From JBBDRJ01 sp963766295 (lineage in GTDB: Bacteria; Actinomycetota; JAICYB01), in NCBI GenBank assembly GCA_963766295.1, contig CAVXYW010000001.1:248001-312000 (forward strand): 64,000 nucleotides of DNA. The letters are read 5' to 3'. This document shows, in pieces, positions 1 through 8,406 of this stretch. Made by a program: the position numbers and the translations under genes. A model generated the notes under the pieces. That model searched no databases. It was not told where the DNA came from and worked only from the letters and a program-made list of their open reading frames with translations. Position 1 is the first letter of the stretch, and each line of letters begins with the position of its first letter.

Positions 1-2
1 AT

Positions 3-428
3 CTCGATGTCGAGCGGGCCCCGCTCACCTCAAACTCTGTGGCTTTCCTTGTCCGAGAGAAGTTCTACGACGGAACCTTCTTCCATCGTTTGGCCCCCGA
101 GTTCGTCATTCAGGGCGGCGACCTCACCGGCCAAGGCTCGGGAGGCTCGGGTTATAAGGTTCAAGAGGACCCGCCCGAAGACCTCACTTACGACGAGGGC
201 GTCGTGGCCATGGCGAAGGGAGGCATCGAGGTCCCCGGTACTTCCGGATCGCAATTCTTCATCGTTTCCGGACCTAAGGGACAGAATCTGCAGCCCGACT
301 ACGCAGTACTCGGAAAAGTCACGAAGGGCATGGACGTGGTCGCCAAGATCATGCAAACCGCTATTGCGGACATGCAGCCACCCAGCGCCTACACCTACGT
401 CGAACGCGCAACGATCGTCGAGGAATAG
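3..428 (+). CDS. Cyclophilin-type peptidyl-prolyl cis-trans isomerase, 5' end outside window
   Basis: The reading frame is open from the first bases of the window and stops at TAG 426-428, so the N-terminus is missing. The visible 141 residues carry the cyclophilin core: FFHRL (the catalytic Arg region), VIQGGD, and the hydrophobic-pocket segment GSQFFI, ending in the usual I-V-E-like tail. Cyclophilins speed cis-trans isomerisation of Xaa-Pro bonds during protein folding. Whether this one is cytoplasmic or a secreted lipoprotein cannot be told without the N-terminus. It is followed after 4 bp by a hydrolase gene on the same strand. Confidence 0.93.
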   Translation, partial: LDVERAPLTSNSVAFLVREKFYDGTFFHRLAPEFVIQGGDLTGQGSGGSGYKVQEDPPEDLTYDEGVVAMAKGGIEVPGTSGSQFFIVSGPKGQNLQPDYAVLGKVTKGMDVVAKIMQTAIADMQPPSAYTYVERATIVEE

Positions 429-432
429 CTCG

Positions 433-1266
433 TTGCCCACTGCGAACGCGAATGGGGTTCGCATCCAGATACACCATCTTGGCGGGACCGGGCCTCCACT
501 CGTATGCGTACATGCGACCGGTTTCCACGGACGAGTTTGGGAACCATTCGTACCGAGGCTGCGAGAACACTTTTCGATCGTCTCGTTCGATCAGCGAGGA
601 CACGGCGATTCGGACAAGCCGGCCGACGGATACGAGTGGCCGAAGTTCGGGGACGACGTCCTTGCCGTGATCGAAGAGCTGGAGCTCCAACGACCGGTTG
701 GTATCGGACATTCAGCGGGGGCAGCCGCGCTCGTTCTGGCCGAAACCAAGCGTCCAGGCTCTTTCTCGAAGCTCGTGCTCATGGATCCGGTAACACCGGA
801 GCCCGACATCGGCGCGTTCATGGCATCCGGTGAGAACCCGATGTCGGATCAAGCGCGCCGGCGTCGAGCCATCTGGGACTCGGCCGACGAGATGGTTCGG
901 CGTCTAAAGCAAGGCAGTCCACTCGCCTCTTGGAAAGAGGAGTTCCTTCGCGCTTACGTCACCTATGGAACGCAACCGCGCGAGGACGGAACCGTCGAGC
1001 TCAAGTGCCCGCCCGATGTCGAGGCGCAGATCTATCAGATGGGAGGCCGACACGACGGGTGGGACCGGCTGGCCGACATCGATCCTCCGACACTGCTGCT
1101 CACCGGAGACGACTCCCCCATGTGGTTCGGTGAGCGCTCCTCGCAGGCATCGGAGCGATTGCGCAACGGACACGGCGAAGTAGTGCACGGCGGACACTTC
1201 TTCCCGATGGAGAATCCGGACGAAACACTCGACCGCATTTTGGCCTTCCTGACAACAACGACTTAG
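433..1266 (+). CDS. Alpha/beta-fold hydrolase
   Basis: A 277-residue alpha/beta hydrolase. The oxyanion region reads VHATGFHGRVWEP, followed by FDQRGHGDSD, the nucleophile elbow GHSAGA (G-x-S-x-G), an acid in the LLLTGDDSP strand, and a C-terminal His in HGGHFFPME. Substrate unknown. I place the start at TTG 433 because the upstream in-frame stretch overlaps the cyclophilin gene in another frame, and AGGAA lies 8 bases ahead. Translation is probably coupled to the cyclophilin gene, 4 bp upstream. It could be an esterase, haloalkane dehalogenase-like enzyme or C-C hydrolase; the sequence does not decide. Confidence 0.85.
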   Translation: MPTANANGVRIQIHHLGGTGPPLVCVHATGFHGRVWEPFVPRLREHFSIVSFDQRGHGDSDKPADGYEWPKFGDDVLAVIEELELQRPVGIGHSAGAAALVLAETKRPGSFSKLVLMDPVTPEPDIGAFMASGENPMSDQARRRRAIWDSADEMVRRLKQGSPLASWKEEFLRAYVTYGTQPREDGTVELKCPPDVEAQIYQMGGRHDGWDRLADIDPPTLLLTGDDSPMWFGERSSQASERLRNGHGEVVHGGHFFPMENPDETLDRILAFLTTTT

Positions 1267-1299
1267 CCTGGCGCCGTCAGTCGATCCAGGAGGTATCCG

Positions 1300-2496
1300 G
1301 TGAAGGTTGTTTGCGTTCTATACGACGATCCCGTCGACGGTTACCCGCCGCAATATGCGCGGGACGACATACCAAGGATCGAGGGTTACCACGGAGGCCA
1401 GACGGCCCCGACCCCTGCATCGCTCGACTTCAATCCCGGCGAACTCCTTGGGTGCGTCTCCGGTGCGCTCGGACTGCGCAAGTTCCTCGAGGAGCTTGGC
1501 CATACCCTCGTCGTGACATCGGACAAGGACGGAGACGACTCCGAACTCGATCGCAACCTTCCCGACGCCGACGTCGTGATCTCTCAGCCCTTCTGGCCGG
1601 CATACATGACGGCCGAACGCTTCGCCAAGGCGCCGAACCTGAAACTGGTGATTACTGCTGGCATCGGATCCGACCACACCGACCTTCAGGCGGCCATCGA
1701 ACGGGGTGTCACGGTGGCGGAGGTGACGTACTCGAACTCGATAAGCGTTTCCGAACACGTCGTGATGATGATCCTCGGGTTGGTGCGTAACTACCTACCG
1801 CAGCATCAGATCGCGCGGGACGGCGGCTGGAATATCGCCGATGCTGTGACACGTTCCTACGACCTCGAAGGTATGCAGGTCGGCACAGTTGCCGCAGGAC
1901 GGATCGGCTCAGCCGTTCTTCGTCGCCTCAAGCCGTTCGAAGTCGGACTGCACTACACAGACCGTCATCGCCTTCCAAAAGATGTCGAGGACGAGCTCGG
2001 CGTGACCTTCCACGACAACGTCGAATCTTTAGTGAGTGTGTGCGACGTCATAACGATCAACGCCCCGTTGCACCCCGAGACCGAACACATGTTCAACGAC
2101 GAGTTGATCGGGAAGATGAAGCGCGGCACGTACATCGTGAACACGGCCCGCGGGAAGATCTGCGACCGCGACGCCATCGCCCGGGCCCTGCAGAGCGGAC
2201 AGCTCGCCGGATACGCCGGGGATGTTTGGTTCCCACAACCTGCGCCCAAGGACCATCCATGGCGAACGATGCCGCATCACGGGATGACCACCCATACGTC
2301 GGGCACCTCGCTATCGGCGCAGACGCGTTATTCGGCTGGTACGCGAGAGATCCTCGAGTGTTTCTTCGACAACAAGCCCATCCGCGAGGAGTACCTGATC
2401 GTTCAGGGCGGACATCTGGCGGGCGCCGGCGCGCACTCCTACAGCGAGGGCGATGCGACGGGGGGTTCGGAGGAAGCCGCGAAGTTCGGGAAATAG
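1300..2496 (+). CDS. fdh: NAD-dependent formate dehydrogenase
   Basis: A 398-residue D-2-hydroxyacid dehydrogenase-superfamily protein that reads like the well-studied Pseudomonas sp. 101 formate dehydrogenase (about 400 residues), which oxidises formate to CO2 with NAD+. Landmarks: ITAGIGSDH and SNSISVSEH (formate-binding Ile and Asn), the Rossmann loop AAGRIG, NTARGK (catalytic Arg), FPQPAPKDHPW (catalytic-dyad Gln) and THTSGTSL (catalytic His). The C-terminal tail ATGGSEEAAKF is typical. Start GTG 1300 has a strong AGGAGG about 6 bases ahead. It ends 3 bp from the convergent mutase gene. It would let the cell draw NADH from formate or detoxify C1 compounds. Confidence 0.95.
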   Translation: MKVVCVLYDDPVDGYPPQYARDDIPRIEGYHGGQTAPTPASLDFNPGELLGCVSGALGLRKFLEELGHTLVVTSDKDGDDSELDRNLPDADVVISQPFWPAYMTAERFAKAPNLKLVITAGIGSDHTDLQAAIERGVTVAEVTYSNSISVSEHVVMMILGLVRNYLPQHQIARDGGWNIADAVTRSYDLEGMQVGTVAAGRIGSAVLRRLKPFEVGLHYTDRHRLPKDVEDELGVTFHDNVESLVSVCDVITINAPLHPETEHMFNDELIGKMKRGTYIVNTARGKICDRDAIARALQSGQLAGYAGDVWFPQPAPKDHPWRTMPHHGMTTHTSGTSLSAQTRYSAGTREILECFFDNKPIREEYLIVQGGHLAGAGAHSYSEGDATGGSEEAAKFGK

Positions 2497-2499
2497 TTC

Positions 2500-4089
2500 T
2501 TAGAGAGTGGATTCGGGCTTGTAGGTGCCCCACTCTTCACGAAGAACACCGCACACCTCGCCGAGCGTGGCCATGCGACGGAAGGCTTCTTTCATCACTG
2601 GAAGCAGATTGTCTTTTCCTCTTGCTGTAGCTCGTACGTCCTCGAGGGCTTCCTTGACCGCCGCGTTGTCGCGTTCGGACCGAATGCGGTCGAGCTTGGC
2701 TACTTGTCGTTTGCCAATCGTCGGATCCAGCTTGAGGACCTCCGTCGGCTCTTCTTCAGCAACGACGAAATCGTTTACGCCCACAACGACTTGCTCTGAC
2801 GCCTCGATGCTCTTCACCTCGCGATAAGCGGCCTCTTCGATCTCGCGCTTCATCCAAGTGATCGACTCGACGGCACCTCCGCGATCAAGCACCTTTTCGA
2901 GAAGGTCCTTGGCTCGCTCCTCCACTTCGGCCGTGAGTTTTTCGATGTAGTACGACCCGGCCAAGGGGTCCACCGTGTCCGGGACACCTGTCTCGTGAGC
3001 CAAGATCTGCTGCGTCCGAAGGGCCAGGCGCGCTGAGGTGTCCGTGGGGAGACCGAGCGCCTCGTCCATGGAGTTCGTGTGAAGTGACTGCGTGCCCCCG
3101 AGAACGGCGGCCATCGCCTGGTAGGCCACTCGAACGACGTTGTTCTCGGGCTGTTGAGCCGTCAGCGTTGCGCCGTCGGTTTGTGTATGGAAGCGGAGCT
3201 TCAAAGCATTCGGAGAAGACGCCCCAAATCGATTGGCCATGATTTCGGCCCAGAGGCGGCGGGCGGCGCGAAACTTCGCAATCTCCTCGAAGAAGTTGTT
3301 GTGGCATCCCCAGAAGAACGAGAGCCGAGGTGCAAACTCCTCCACATCGAGACCTGCCGCAAGCGCGGCCTCGACGTACGCCACACCGTCGGCAAAAGTG
3401 AATGCGATCTCCTGAACGGCCGTGCAGCCCGCTTCCCGCATGTGATAGCCGGAGATCGAGATCGTGTTCCATCTCGGAATGTTCTTGGCGCAGTAAGCGA
3501 AGGTGTCGGTGATGAGCCTGAGCGCCGGCTTGGGCGGATAGATGAACGTGCCGCGCGCGATGTACTCCTTGAGCACATCGTTCTGGATAGTTCCACCGAG
3601 CTTGGACGTGTCGGCGCCCTGACCCTCGGCAGCCAGCTCGTAGAGCAGCAGGAGCATCGCCGCAGGCGCATTGATGGTCATGGATGTCGTTACCTGCTCC
3701 ATCGGGATCTGATCAAAGAGCGTCTTCATGTCCTCGACGGTGTCGATGGCCACGCCGACCTTGCCAACCTCAGTGGCGGCCATCGGATCGTCAGAATCGA
3801 AGCCCATCTGCGTCGGAAGATCGAAGGCCACCGACAGCCCCGTTTGGCCGTGGTCGAGCAGATAACGGAAGCGCTTGTTGGTTTCCTCGGCTGTTCCGAA
3901 GCCGGCGTACTGACGCATGGTCCACAGACGGCCCCGGTACATCGTCGGCTGCACGCCGCGCATGAATGGGAAGACCCCGGGCTCGCCTAGGCGCGACGGA
4001 AGATCGAGGCCTGCTACGTCCTCCTCGCTGTAAACGGGTTGGATCTCGATGTCCGAGGACGTCAGGCGAGGCTTTTCATCAGCTGCCAT
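2500..4089 (-). CDS. Methylmalonyl-CoA mutase large subunit, stand-alone catalytic domain
   Basis: A 529-residue TIM-barrel catalytic subunit of an adenosylcobalamin-dependent acyl-CoA mutase, interconverting a branched acyl-CoA and its linear isomer. TMYRGRLWTMRQYAGF matches the substrate-binding segment, QNDVLKEYIARGTF the second contact region, and SISGYHMREAG holds the active-site His. The residues equivalent to Tyr89 and Arg207 of the P. shermanii enzyme are Tyr and Arg here. Isobutyryl-CoA mutases have Phe/Gln there, so methylmalonyl-CoA is the likely substrate (inference). The protein ends before any B12-binding domain; that subunit must be encoded elsewhere. I chose ATG 4089 (MAADEK); an in-frame extension upstream is possible but looks non-coding. 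Confidence 0.92.
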   Translation of the reverse strand: MAADEKPRLTSSDIEIQPVYSEEDVAGLDLPSRLGEPGVFPFMRGVQPTMYRGRLWTMRQYAGFGTAEETNKRFRYLLDHGQTGLSVAFDLPTQMGFDSDDPMAATEVGKVGVAIDTVEDMKTLFDQIPMEQVTTSMTINAPAAMLLLLYELAAEGQGADTSKLGGTIQNDVLKEYIARGTFIYPPKPALRLITDTFAYCAKNIPRWNTISISGYHMREAGCTAVQEIAFTFADGVAYVEAALAAGLDVEEFAPRLSFFWGCHNNFFEEIAKFRAARRLWAEIMANRFGASSPNALKLRFHTQTDGATLTAQQPENNVVRVAYQAMAAVLGGTQSLHTNSMDEALGLPTDTSARLALRTQQILAHETGVPDTVDPLAGSYYIEKLTAEVEERAKDLLEKVLDRGGAVESITWMKREIEEAAYREVKSIEASEQVVVGVNDFVVAEEEPTEVLKLDPTIGKRQVAKLDRIRSERDNAAVKEALEDVRATARGKDNLLPVMKEAFRRMATLGEVCGVLREEWGTYKPESTL

Positions 4090-4122
4090 GCTTCGATGGT
4101 AGAGCTTTATAGGGGAGGCGGA

Positions 4123-4500
4123 ATGGCCAGACGAGTACGACCGCGCGACCGGAGGGTGCAGCAGGGCGAGCACCCGGGACTTTCGCGTGAGATTGCAATC
4201 AGCAATCCAACCGTCGGAAGCGAAGGGATCTATGCGTCGGTCTTGGTCACTCCTCCCGGAGGATCAACTCGCATGCATCACCACGGCGAATGCGAGACGT
4301 CGATCTACATCGTTTCAGGCCGCGCCAAGTTCACGTGGGGACCTACCGGCACAGAACACGAGCTGATAGCCGATCCCGGGGATTTCGTCTACATCCCCGC
4401 AGGCGAGGTGCACACGGAGTCGAACGTCTCGCTAACTGAGCCGCTCGAAGTAGTTGTAACCAGGAACTGTCCGGACTCGGTGACAATCGTCGTCGACTGA
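4123..4500 (+). CDS. Cupin-domain protein
   Basis: A 125-residue single-domain cupin. Cupin motif 1 is seen as RMHHHGECETSIYIVSGRAKF, with metal-ligand His and Glu residues, and motif 2 as PGDFVYIPAGEVHTE. The small size suggests a metal-binding isomerase, dioxygenase or sugar/acid-binding protein; the reaction cannot be assigned. Start ATG 4123 follows a purine-rich AGGGGAGG. The gene diverges from the mutase gene (start 4089), so the roughly 33 bp between them must hold both start regions. Confidence 0.85.
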   Translation: MARRVRPRDRRVQQGEHPGLSREIAISNPTVGSEGIYASVLVTPPGGSTRMHHHGECETSIYIVSGRAKFTWGPTGTEHELIADPGDFVYIPAGEVHTESNVSLTEPLEVVVTRNCPDSVTIVVD

Positions 4501-4525
4501 CGGGCGGGCATGCGTTCCGCCTGAT

Positions 4526-5491
4526 TTGGGTACACCTCCCAGAGTGACGTTCGAGCGCGGCCTCACACGGGTCGGGGACCGCACTTACGCCTTCCTTCAG
4601 CCGGACGGCGGGTGGGGATGGTCCAACGCCGGTCTCATCGTCGGCGACGACGAAGCCGTCCTCGTCGATACCTTCATGGATCTCCCAAAGACCAAGGAAC
4701 TCCTAGACGCGATCCGCACAGTTACCGACCGGCCGATACGAACCTTGGTCAACACCCATCACAACGGCGACCACACCTGGGGGAACCAGCTCGTTGAAGG
4801 CGCGAAGATCGTGGGCCACCACCGTTGCCGGACGGAGATCATCACGGGAACGCAGCCGTCGATGCTGGCTGCGCTGCAGTCGGCCGAAGGCGGCAACGGC
4901 GCCGTCGGATACATGAAGAAAGCGTTCAGCTCATTCGACTTCAACGGGATCACCGCCGTCCCACCGACCGTAACCTTCGAAGACCGGCTCTGGCTTCATC
5001 CCGGTGGAGTTGGTGTCCGGCTCGAGTACTTCGGCCCGTGTCACACGCTCGGCGACATCGTTGCATTCGTTCCGGACGATCGCGTCCTGTTCGCGGGTGA
5101 TCTCGCCTTCATCGGCTCGACGCCGCTCGTGTGGGAGGGGTCGCTCCTAAATTGGATCGACACCGTTGATCGGATGCTCGCGCTGAAACCGAACGTGATC
5201 GTCCCAGGACACGGTCCGGTCACCGACGGAGAAGGGCTGAGGGCGATGCAGGGGTATCTCAGTCACCTTGTAACTCACGGTGCAGCCCTTAAAGACAAAG
5301 GTCTGTCGCCGATCGAGGCAGCCCGAGAGATTGACATCGGGAATTACTCGGAGTGGAAGGATCCTGAGCGGCTGGTCTTGAACCTTATGCGCTTGTGGCT
5401 CGAACTGGACGGGAAGCGGGCGACCGAGCGCATCAACGGTATGCAGGCCTTCGAGCAGATGGCTACGTTTGCCGGTGAACTGAACGCTTAG
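4526..5491 (+). CDS. Metallo-beta-lactamase-fold hydrolase
   Basis: A 321-residue MBL-fold protein. The metal motif reads NTHHNGDHTWGN, followed by GHHRC, CHTLGDIV, FAGDL and VPGHGPV, so later metal ligands of the fold are present. The usual H-x-H-x-D-H has Asn in place of the second His. Members with this outline include hydrolases acting on esters, thioesters or lactones, and oxidoreductase-like subfamilies; the substrate is unknown. TTG 4526 gives the longest form. GTG 4544 (MTFERGL) is an equally good start, and no clear ribosome-binding site favours either. The 3' end overlaps the convergent DUF1232 gene by 4 bp. Confidence 0.86.
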   Translation: MGTPPRVTFERGLTRVGDRTYAFLQPDGGWGWSNAGLIVGDDEAVLVDTFMDLPKTKELLDAIRTVTDRPIRTLVNTHHNGDHTWGNQLVEGAKIVGHHRCRTEIITGTQPSMLAALQSAEGGNGAVGYMKKAFSSFDFNGITAVPPTVTFEDRLWLHPGGVGVRLEYFGPCHTLGDIVAFVPDDRVLFAGDLAFIGSTPLVWEGSLLNWIDTVDRMLALKPNVIVPGHGPVTDGEGLRAMQGYLSHLVTHGAALKDKGLSPIEAAREIDIGNYSEWKDPERLVLNLMRLWLELDGKRATERINGMQAFEQMATFAGELNA

Positions 5492-5826
5492 GCGCCGTTG
5501 GCAGACGGATCGCGCACAGCGCGGCCCAAGAGGAGCTCGAGAGTTCGTGACTCGCCGCGCCAGTGCTCGCTGAGGATCGGCTCGGGAACGCGTCGCAGGA
5601 GCGTCCTCACTCCCACCGTCAGAACGAAGACGTCGTCGACCTGCCCGAGCAGGGGTATCCAGTCCGGAACGACGTCGAAGGGGACGGCGAGGTAGCCAGC
5701 GATCGCTATAAGACCACCGCGCACGAGGCGCGGAACACGATCGTCCCGGACGACCCGCCACAACAAACGCAGGATGTCCGGAAGCGCGAAAACGAGATCG
5801 CGTGTTGATGCCTCTTTGGATGGCAC
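5488..5826 (-). CDS. DUF1232 (YkvA-type) small membrane protein
   Basis: A 112-residue protein with the DUF1232 signature YLAVPFDVVPDWIPLLGQVDD, where a hydrophobic segment is followed by the P-D-x-I/V-P-D-x-I-P motif. Proteins of this family are small, probably membrane-associated and of unknown function. Start GTG 5826 gives MPSKEAS. The gene is 17 bp downstream of the kinase gene on the same strand, so it may be the last gene of the operon that begins at 8305. Confidence 0.85.
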   Translation of the reverse strand: MPSKEASTRDLVFALPDILRLLWRVVRDDRVPRLVRGGLIAIAGYLAVPFDVVPDWIPLLGQVDDVFVLTVGVRTLLRRVPEPILSEHWRGESRTLELLLGRAVRDPSANGA

Positions 5827-5843
5827 CTCGGGATATTACCCGG

Positions 5844-6803
5844 TCAACCCGGGGACCATGTCTCGAAGGACTGACGGACTCGTTGGATCCACCAATCGAG
5901 ATCGGCACGTTCTTGCTCGCGTATCTCCGGAGCCGGGTTCTCGACGATGTCGATCGCCTTGTTCCAGCCCAGCCACATAAGCGCTCCGATGCACGCGAGA
6001 TCCCAAGCCCTGGAGTCGAAGCGGTCTGCGGCGATCTCCCGGTAGTCGTCGACCACCTGCTCTCGAGTCGCATCGATGCGCGAGGCGGAGATGATCAGGT
6101 ACCACGCTATATCGACGCTCGGCGGAGCGTTTCCAACGATCTCCCAATCGATGGCGACAACCTTCTCGTCGTTCAGTCCGAGGTTGTGCAGCCGGTAGTC
6201 CCCGTGGATGAGCGTCATAGGGTGCTTCTTCATCTCTTCGACCATCGGTGTGGGGTCGTCCAACAGTCGACGCAGCACATCTGTGACATCGGATGGTGCG
6301 ACGTCCCCGAACATCTCCCAGCCGCGCCGTTGAAGAGCCGGGATAGGAGAGACGTGGTCCGCGACCGCAGTTCCTTTCGGAGTCATAACGACGTAGTGCT
6401 CCTGCAGGGAAAGACCCGGCACGTGCTCGCCCCAAAACTCAGCATGGAGCGCGTCAACGGCCGCGATCAGCCGGCGGCTCTGGTCGCGGCTTAGAACGCA
6501 GCCTTCCTCGAGCATCGAAACCGACTCGTCCCGCATCACACATATCCACTCGTCGCCCTGCTCCTCCATCGCGAGCATCGTGTGATCGATCTGGTCCGGG
6601 ACGCGATCGAAAACTCCGCTTTGCCACGCATCGAATAGGTGAGACTTTCCACCGGCTGCGGCGATCAGCCAATCGTTTGGAGTTATGTGCTTGATAACGA
6701 CCGACGTTCCATCCGCGAGAACACCTCGCTCGAACTTAGCGCCTGTCCTGCCCCACTCACCGGCGAAGGGCTCTCGATCCTTGATGCCGTCCAGGATCGA
6801 CAT
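5844..6803 (-). CDS. APH-fold phosphotransferase (aminoglycoside/ecdysteroid kinase-like)
   Basis: A 319-residue kinase-like protein. The catalytic loop LIHGDYRLHNLGL (H-G-D-x4-N) and the metal-binding AIDWEIVG place it in the phosphotransferase family that uses ATP on small hydroxylated molecules. Resistance to aminoglycosides is not implied; many environmental members act on metabolites. ATG 6803 is only 4 bases after the stop of the micro-ORF at 6807-6923 and has no ribosome-binding site of its own, so translation is probably coupled. A paralogue of similar size and motif layout lies at 44723-45721. Confidence 0.88.
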   Translation of the reverse strand: MSILDGIKDREPFAGEWGRTGAKFERGVLADGTSVVIKHITPNDWLIAAAGGKSHLFDAWQSGVFDRVPDQIDHTMLAMEEQGDEWICVMRDESVSMLEEGCVLSRDQSRRLIAAVDALHAEFWGEHVPGLSLQEHYVVMTPKGTAVADHVSPIPALQRRGWEMFGDVAPSDVTDVLRRLLDDPTPMVEEMKKHPMTLIHGDYRLHNLGLNDEKVVAIDWEIVGNAPPSVDIAWYLIISASRIDATREQVVDDYREIAADRFDSRAWDLACIGALMWLGWNKAIDIVENPAPEIREQERADLDWWIQRVRQSFETWSPG

Positions 6804-6806
6804 CGG

Positions 6807-6923
6807 CTATGGACGAAACATTGGAGCTTCGCGAGCCTGACGCTCGCGCGCCTCGTTCGTCTCGCCGGTTTCGCAGAAGTGGACGAATCGCTTGGCGATC
6901 TTCTTCGCGTCTTCGAGATCCAT
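6807..6923 (-). CDS. Hypothetical 38-residue micro-protein between oxidoreductase and kinase genes
   Basis: A short frame starting ATG 6923 and ending TAG 6807. It begins 8 bases after the oxidoreductase stop, with GGAGCGAG just before the ATG as a ribosome-binding site, and stops 3 bases before the kinase ATG. The product is charged (MDLEDAKKIAKRF at the start) with one Cys and no membrane segment or known motif. Its position fills the gap exactly. It could be a real micro-protein or only a leader that couples translation of the kinase gene. Confidence 0.5.
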   Translation of the reverse strand: MDLEDAKKIAKRFVHFCETGETNEARERQAREAPMFRP

Positions 6924-6931
6924 CTCGCTCC

Positions 6932-8305
6932 CTATAGCGGCTTGATGTTCTGATTCAGGGTGAAAACGTTATCCGGGTCAAAGGACGTCTTCACCGCTTG
7001 GAGACGCTTGTAGTTCTCGGCACCGTAGCCGGCCACGATCCGTTCGTTGCCCTCATCTCCGATGAAGTTCAGGTACACGTTGCCGCTGGCCCAGGGCTTC
7101 ACTGCTTCACGAACGTCGTGTGCAAACTTTCGTGCGCGTTCGTCGTCCGATGGGTCGGCCCACAGGCAGAAGGGGTGCACAACCCACGGCGCTTTCCGCC
7201 ACGGGATCGGGTAGTCGGTGGTTGCTCGCGCCACCGCACCCCCCGCCGGAAAGACCACGTGCTGCGAAGGCGACGGCACGATGAGGTCGTCGGCGCACGC
7301 ACAGAAGGCGTCGATCGCCTCGTCCGGCAGCGCGTCTAGGAACTCGGCCGACCAGTAGTTCCTGAACCCTGGAGGATCATCAATCGCCGAGTTGAGGTCC
7401 GCGTACGGCATCTCCGCGATCATGTGTCCCTCGGGGCGCAATGCGATTATCTGGTCCATCGATGCTTTCGCATCGGCCTCTCCGCCGGCAAACGTGACGA
7501 CTACGGCCGAGACCATCTGGTTGTAGAGACGTTCGACGTTGGGTTCCTCTTCAGGTCCCGTGAAGTAGAAGAAGCCTCCGTTGACTTCATCCGGCGCATG
7601 TTCGATGAAGTCGCGGTACGCGCGCAGAGTCTCGGCTCCCCTGTCCGCATCCCAGATGAAGATCCCGAGCGTCGCGGTTGGCAGCTCGTACAGCTTGAAA
7701 GTGAACGACGTAGCGATACCGAAGTTGCCACCACCACCGTGAAGGGCCCAGAAGAGCTCGGGGTTGGAGTCATCACTCGCGCGCACGACGTTGCCGTCGG
7801 CCGTAACGAGCTCGACAGAGATCAGGTTGTCGCATGCGAGGCCGAACTTCCGGTCGAGCCACCCCGAGCCACCGCCCAGAGTGAAGCCTCCGACACCGGT
7901 GGTTGAGACCCGGCCCCCGGTGGTTGCCAGTCCGTGGGGCTCGCACGCGCGGTCGAGATCGCTCATCGTCGCGCCGCCGCCGACAACCGCGGTCCTGGCA
8001 ACTGGGTCGACGGTCACTGAGTTCATCCGTCGCAGATCGATCACGATCCCGCCGTCGGTCAAAGACTTGCCGGCAACGCTGTGGCCGCCGCCGCGGACCG
8101 CGATCTCGAGAGAGCTATCCCGGCCGAAGCGGATCGCCTTTTGAACGTCGGCGACCGTCGCACACTGCGCTATCACGCTCGGTCGTCGATCGATCATCGT
8201 GTTGAACAACGTTCGAGCCTCGTCATAACCCGCGACGCCGGGCTCGATCACGGCGCCGGCAAATCCATCCAGTAAGGAATCTATGGCCCCTCGATCGATA
8301 TCCAT
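6932..8305 (-). CDS. FAD-linked oxidoreductase, BBE/6-hydroxynicotine oxidase-like
   Basis: A 457-residue flavoprotein of the PCMH/berberine-bridge type. The N-terminal FAD domain has AVRGGGHSVAG, whose His normally carries the 8-alpha covalent FAD bond, then the LGGGSGWLDRKFG loop. The C-terminal BBE segment reads YGAENYKRLQAVK...DPDNVF...NQNI. The position where bicovalent members have Cys is not Cys here, so attachment through His only is likely. The family oxidises alcohols, sugars or amines with O2; substrate unknown. ATG 8305 follows a good GGGGAGAG. It is first in a minus-strand operon with the micro-ORF and the APH-fold kinase. Confidence 0.9.
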   Translation of the reverse strand: MDIDRGAIDSLLDGFAGAVIEPGVAGYDEARTLFNTMIDRRPSVIAQCATVADVQKAIRFGRDSSLEIAVRGGGHSVAGKSLTDGGIVIDLRRMNSVTVDPVARTAVVGGGATMSDLDRACEPHGLATTGGRVSTTGVGGFTLGGGSGWLDRKFGLACDNLISVELVTADGNVVRASDDSNPELFWALHGGGGNFGIATSFTFKLYELPTATLGIFIWDADRGAETLRAYRDFIEHAPDEVNGGFFYFTGPEEEPNVERLYNQMVSAVVVTFAGGEADAKASMDQIIALRPEGHMIAEMPYADLNSAIDDPPGFRNYWSAEFLDALPDEAIDAFCACADDLIVPSPSQHVVFPAGGAVARATTDYPIPWRKAPWVVHPFCLWADPSDDERARKFAHDVREAVKPWASGNVYLNFIGDEGNERIVAGYGAENYKRLQAVKTSFDPDNVFTLNQNIKPL

Positions 8306-8406
8306 CGCTCTCCCCTGTTAGTAGAAAACAGTCGGATTATCGACCCTTTGATATGTCGCGGGTGTCATGTAGGCGACTCGGGGCGGAGCGTCGGTATGCT
8401 TCGGTC

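Noticed and set aside
7..432. N-terminal extension of the alpha/beta hydrolase back to base 7
   Set aside because: That stretch is the cyclophilin gene in another frame; the hydrolase fold starts after TTG 433.
5844..6803. Aminoglycoside resistance gene
   Set aside because: The APH fold is clear, but the family is broad and nothing in the context suggests antibiotic modification.
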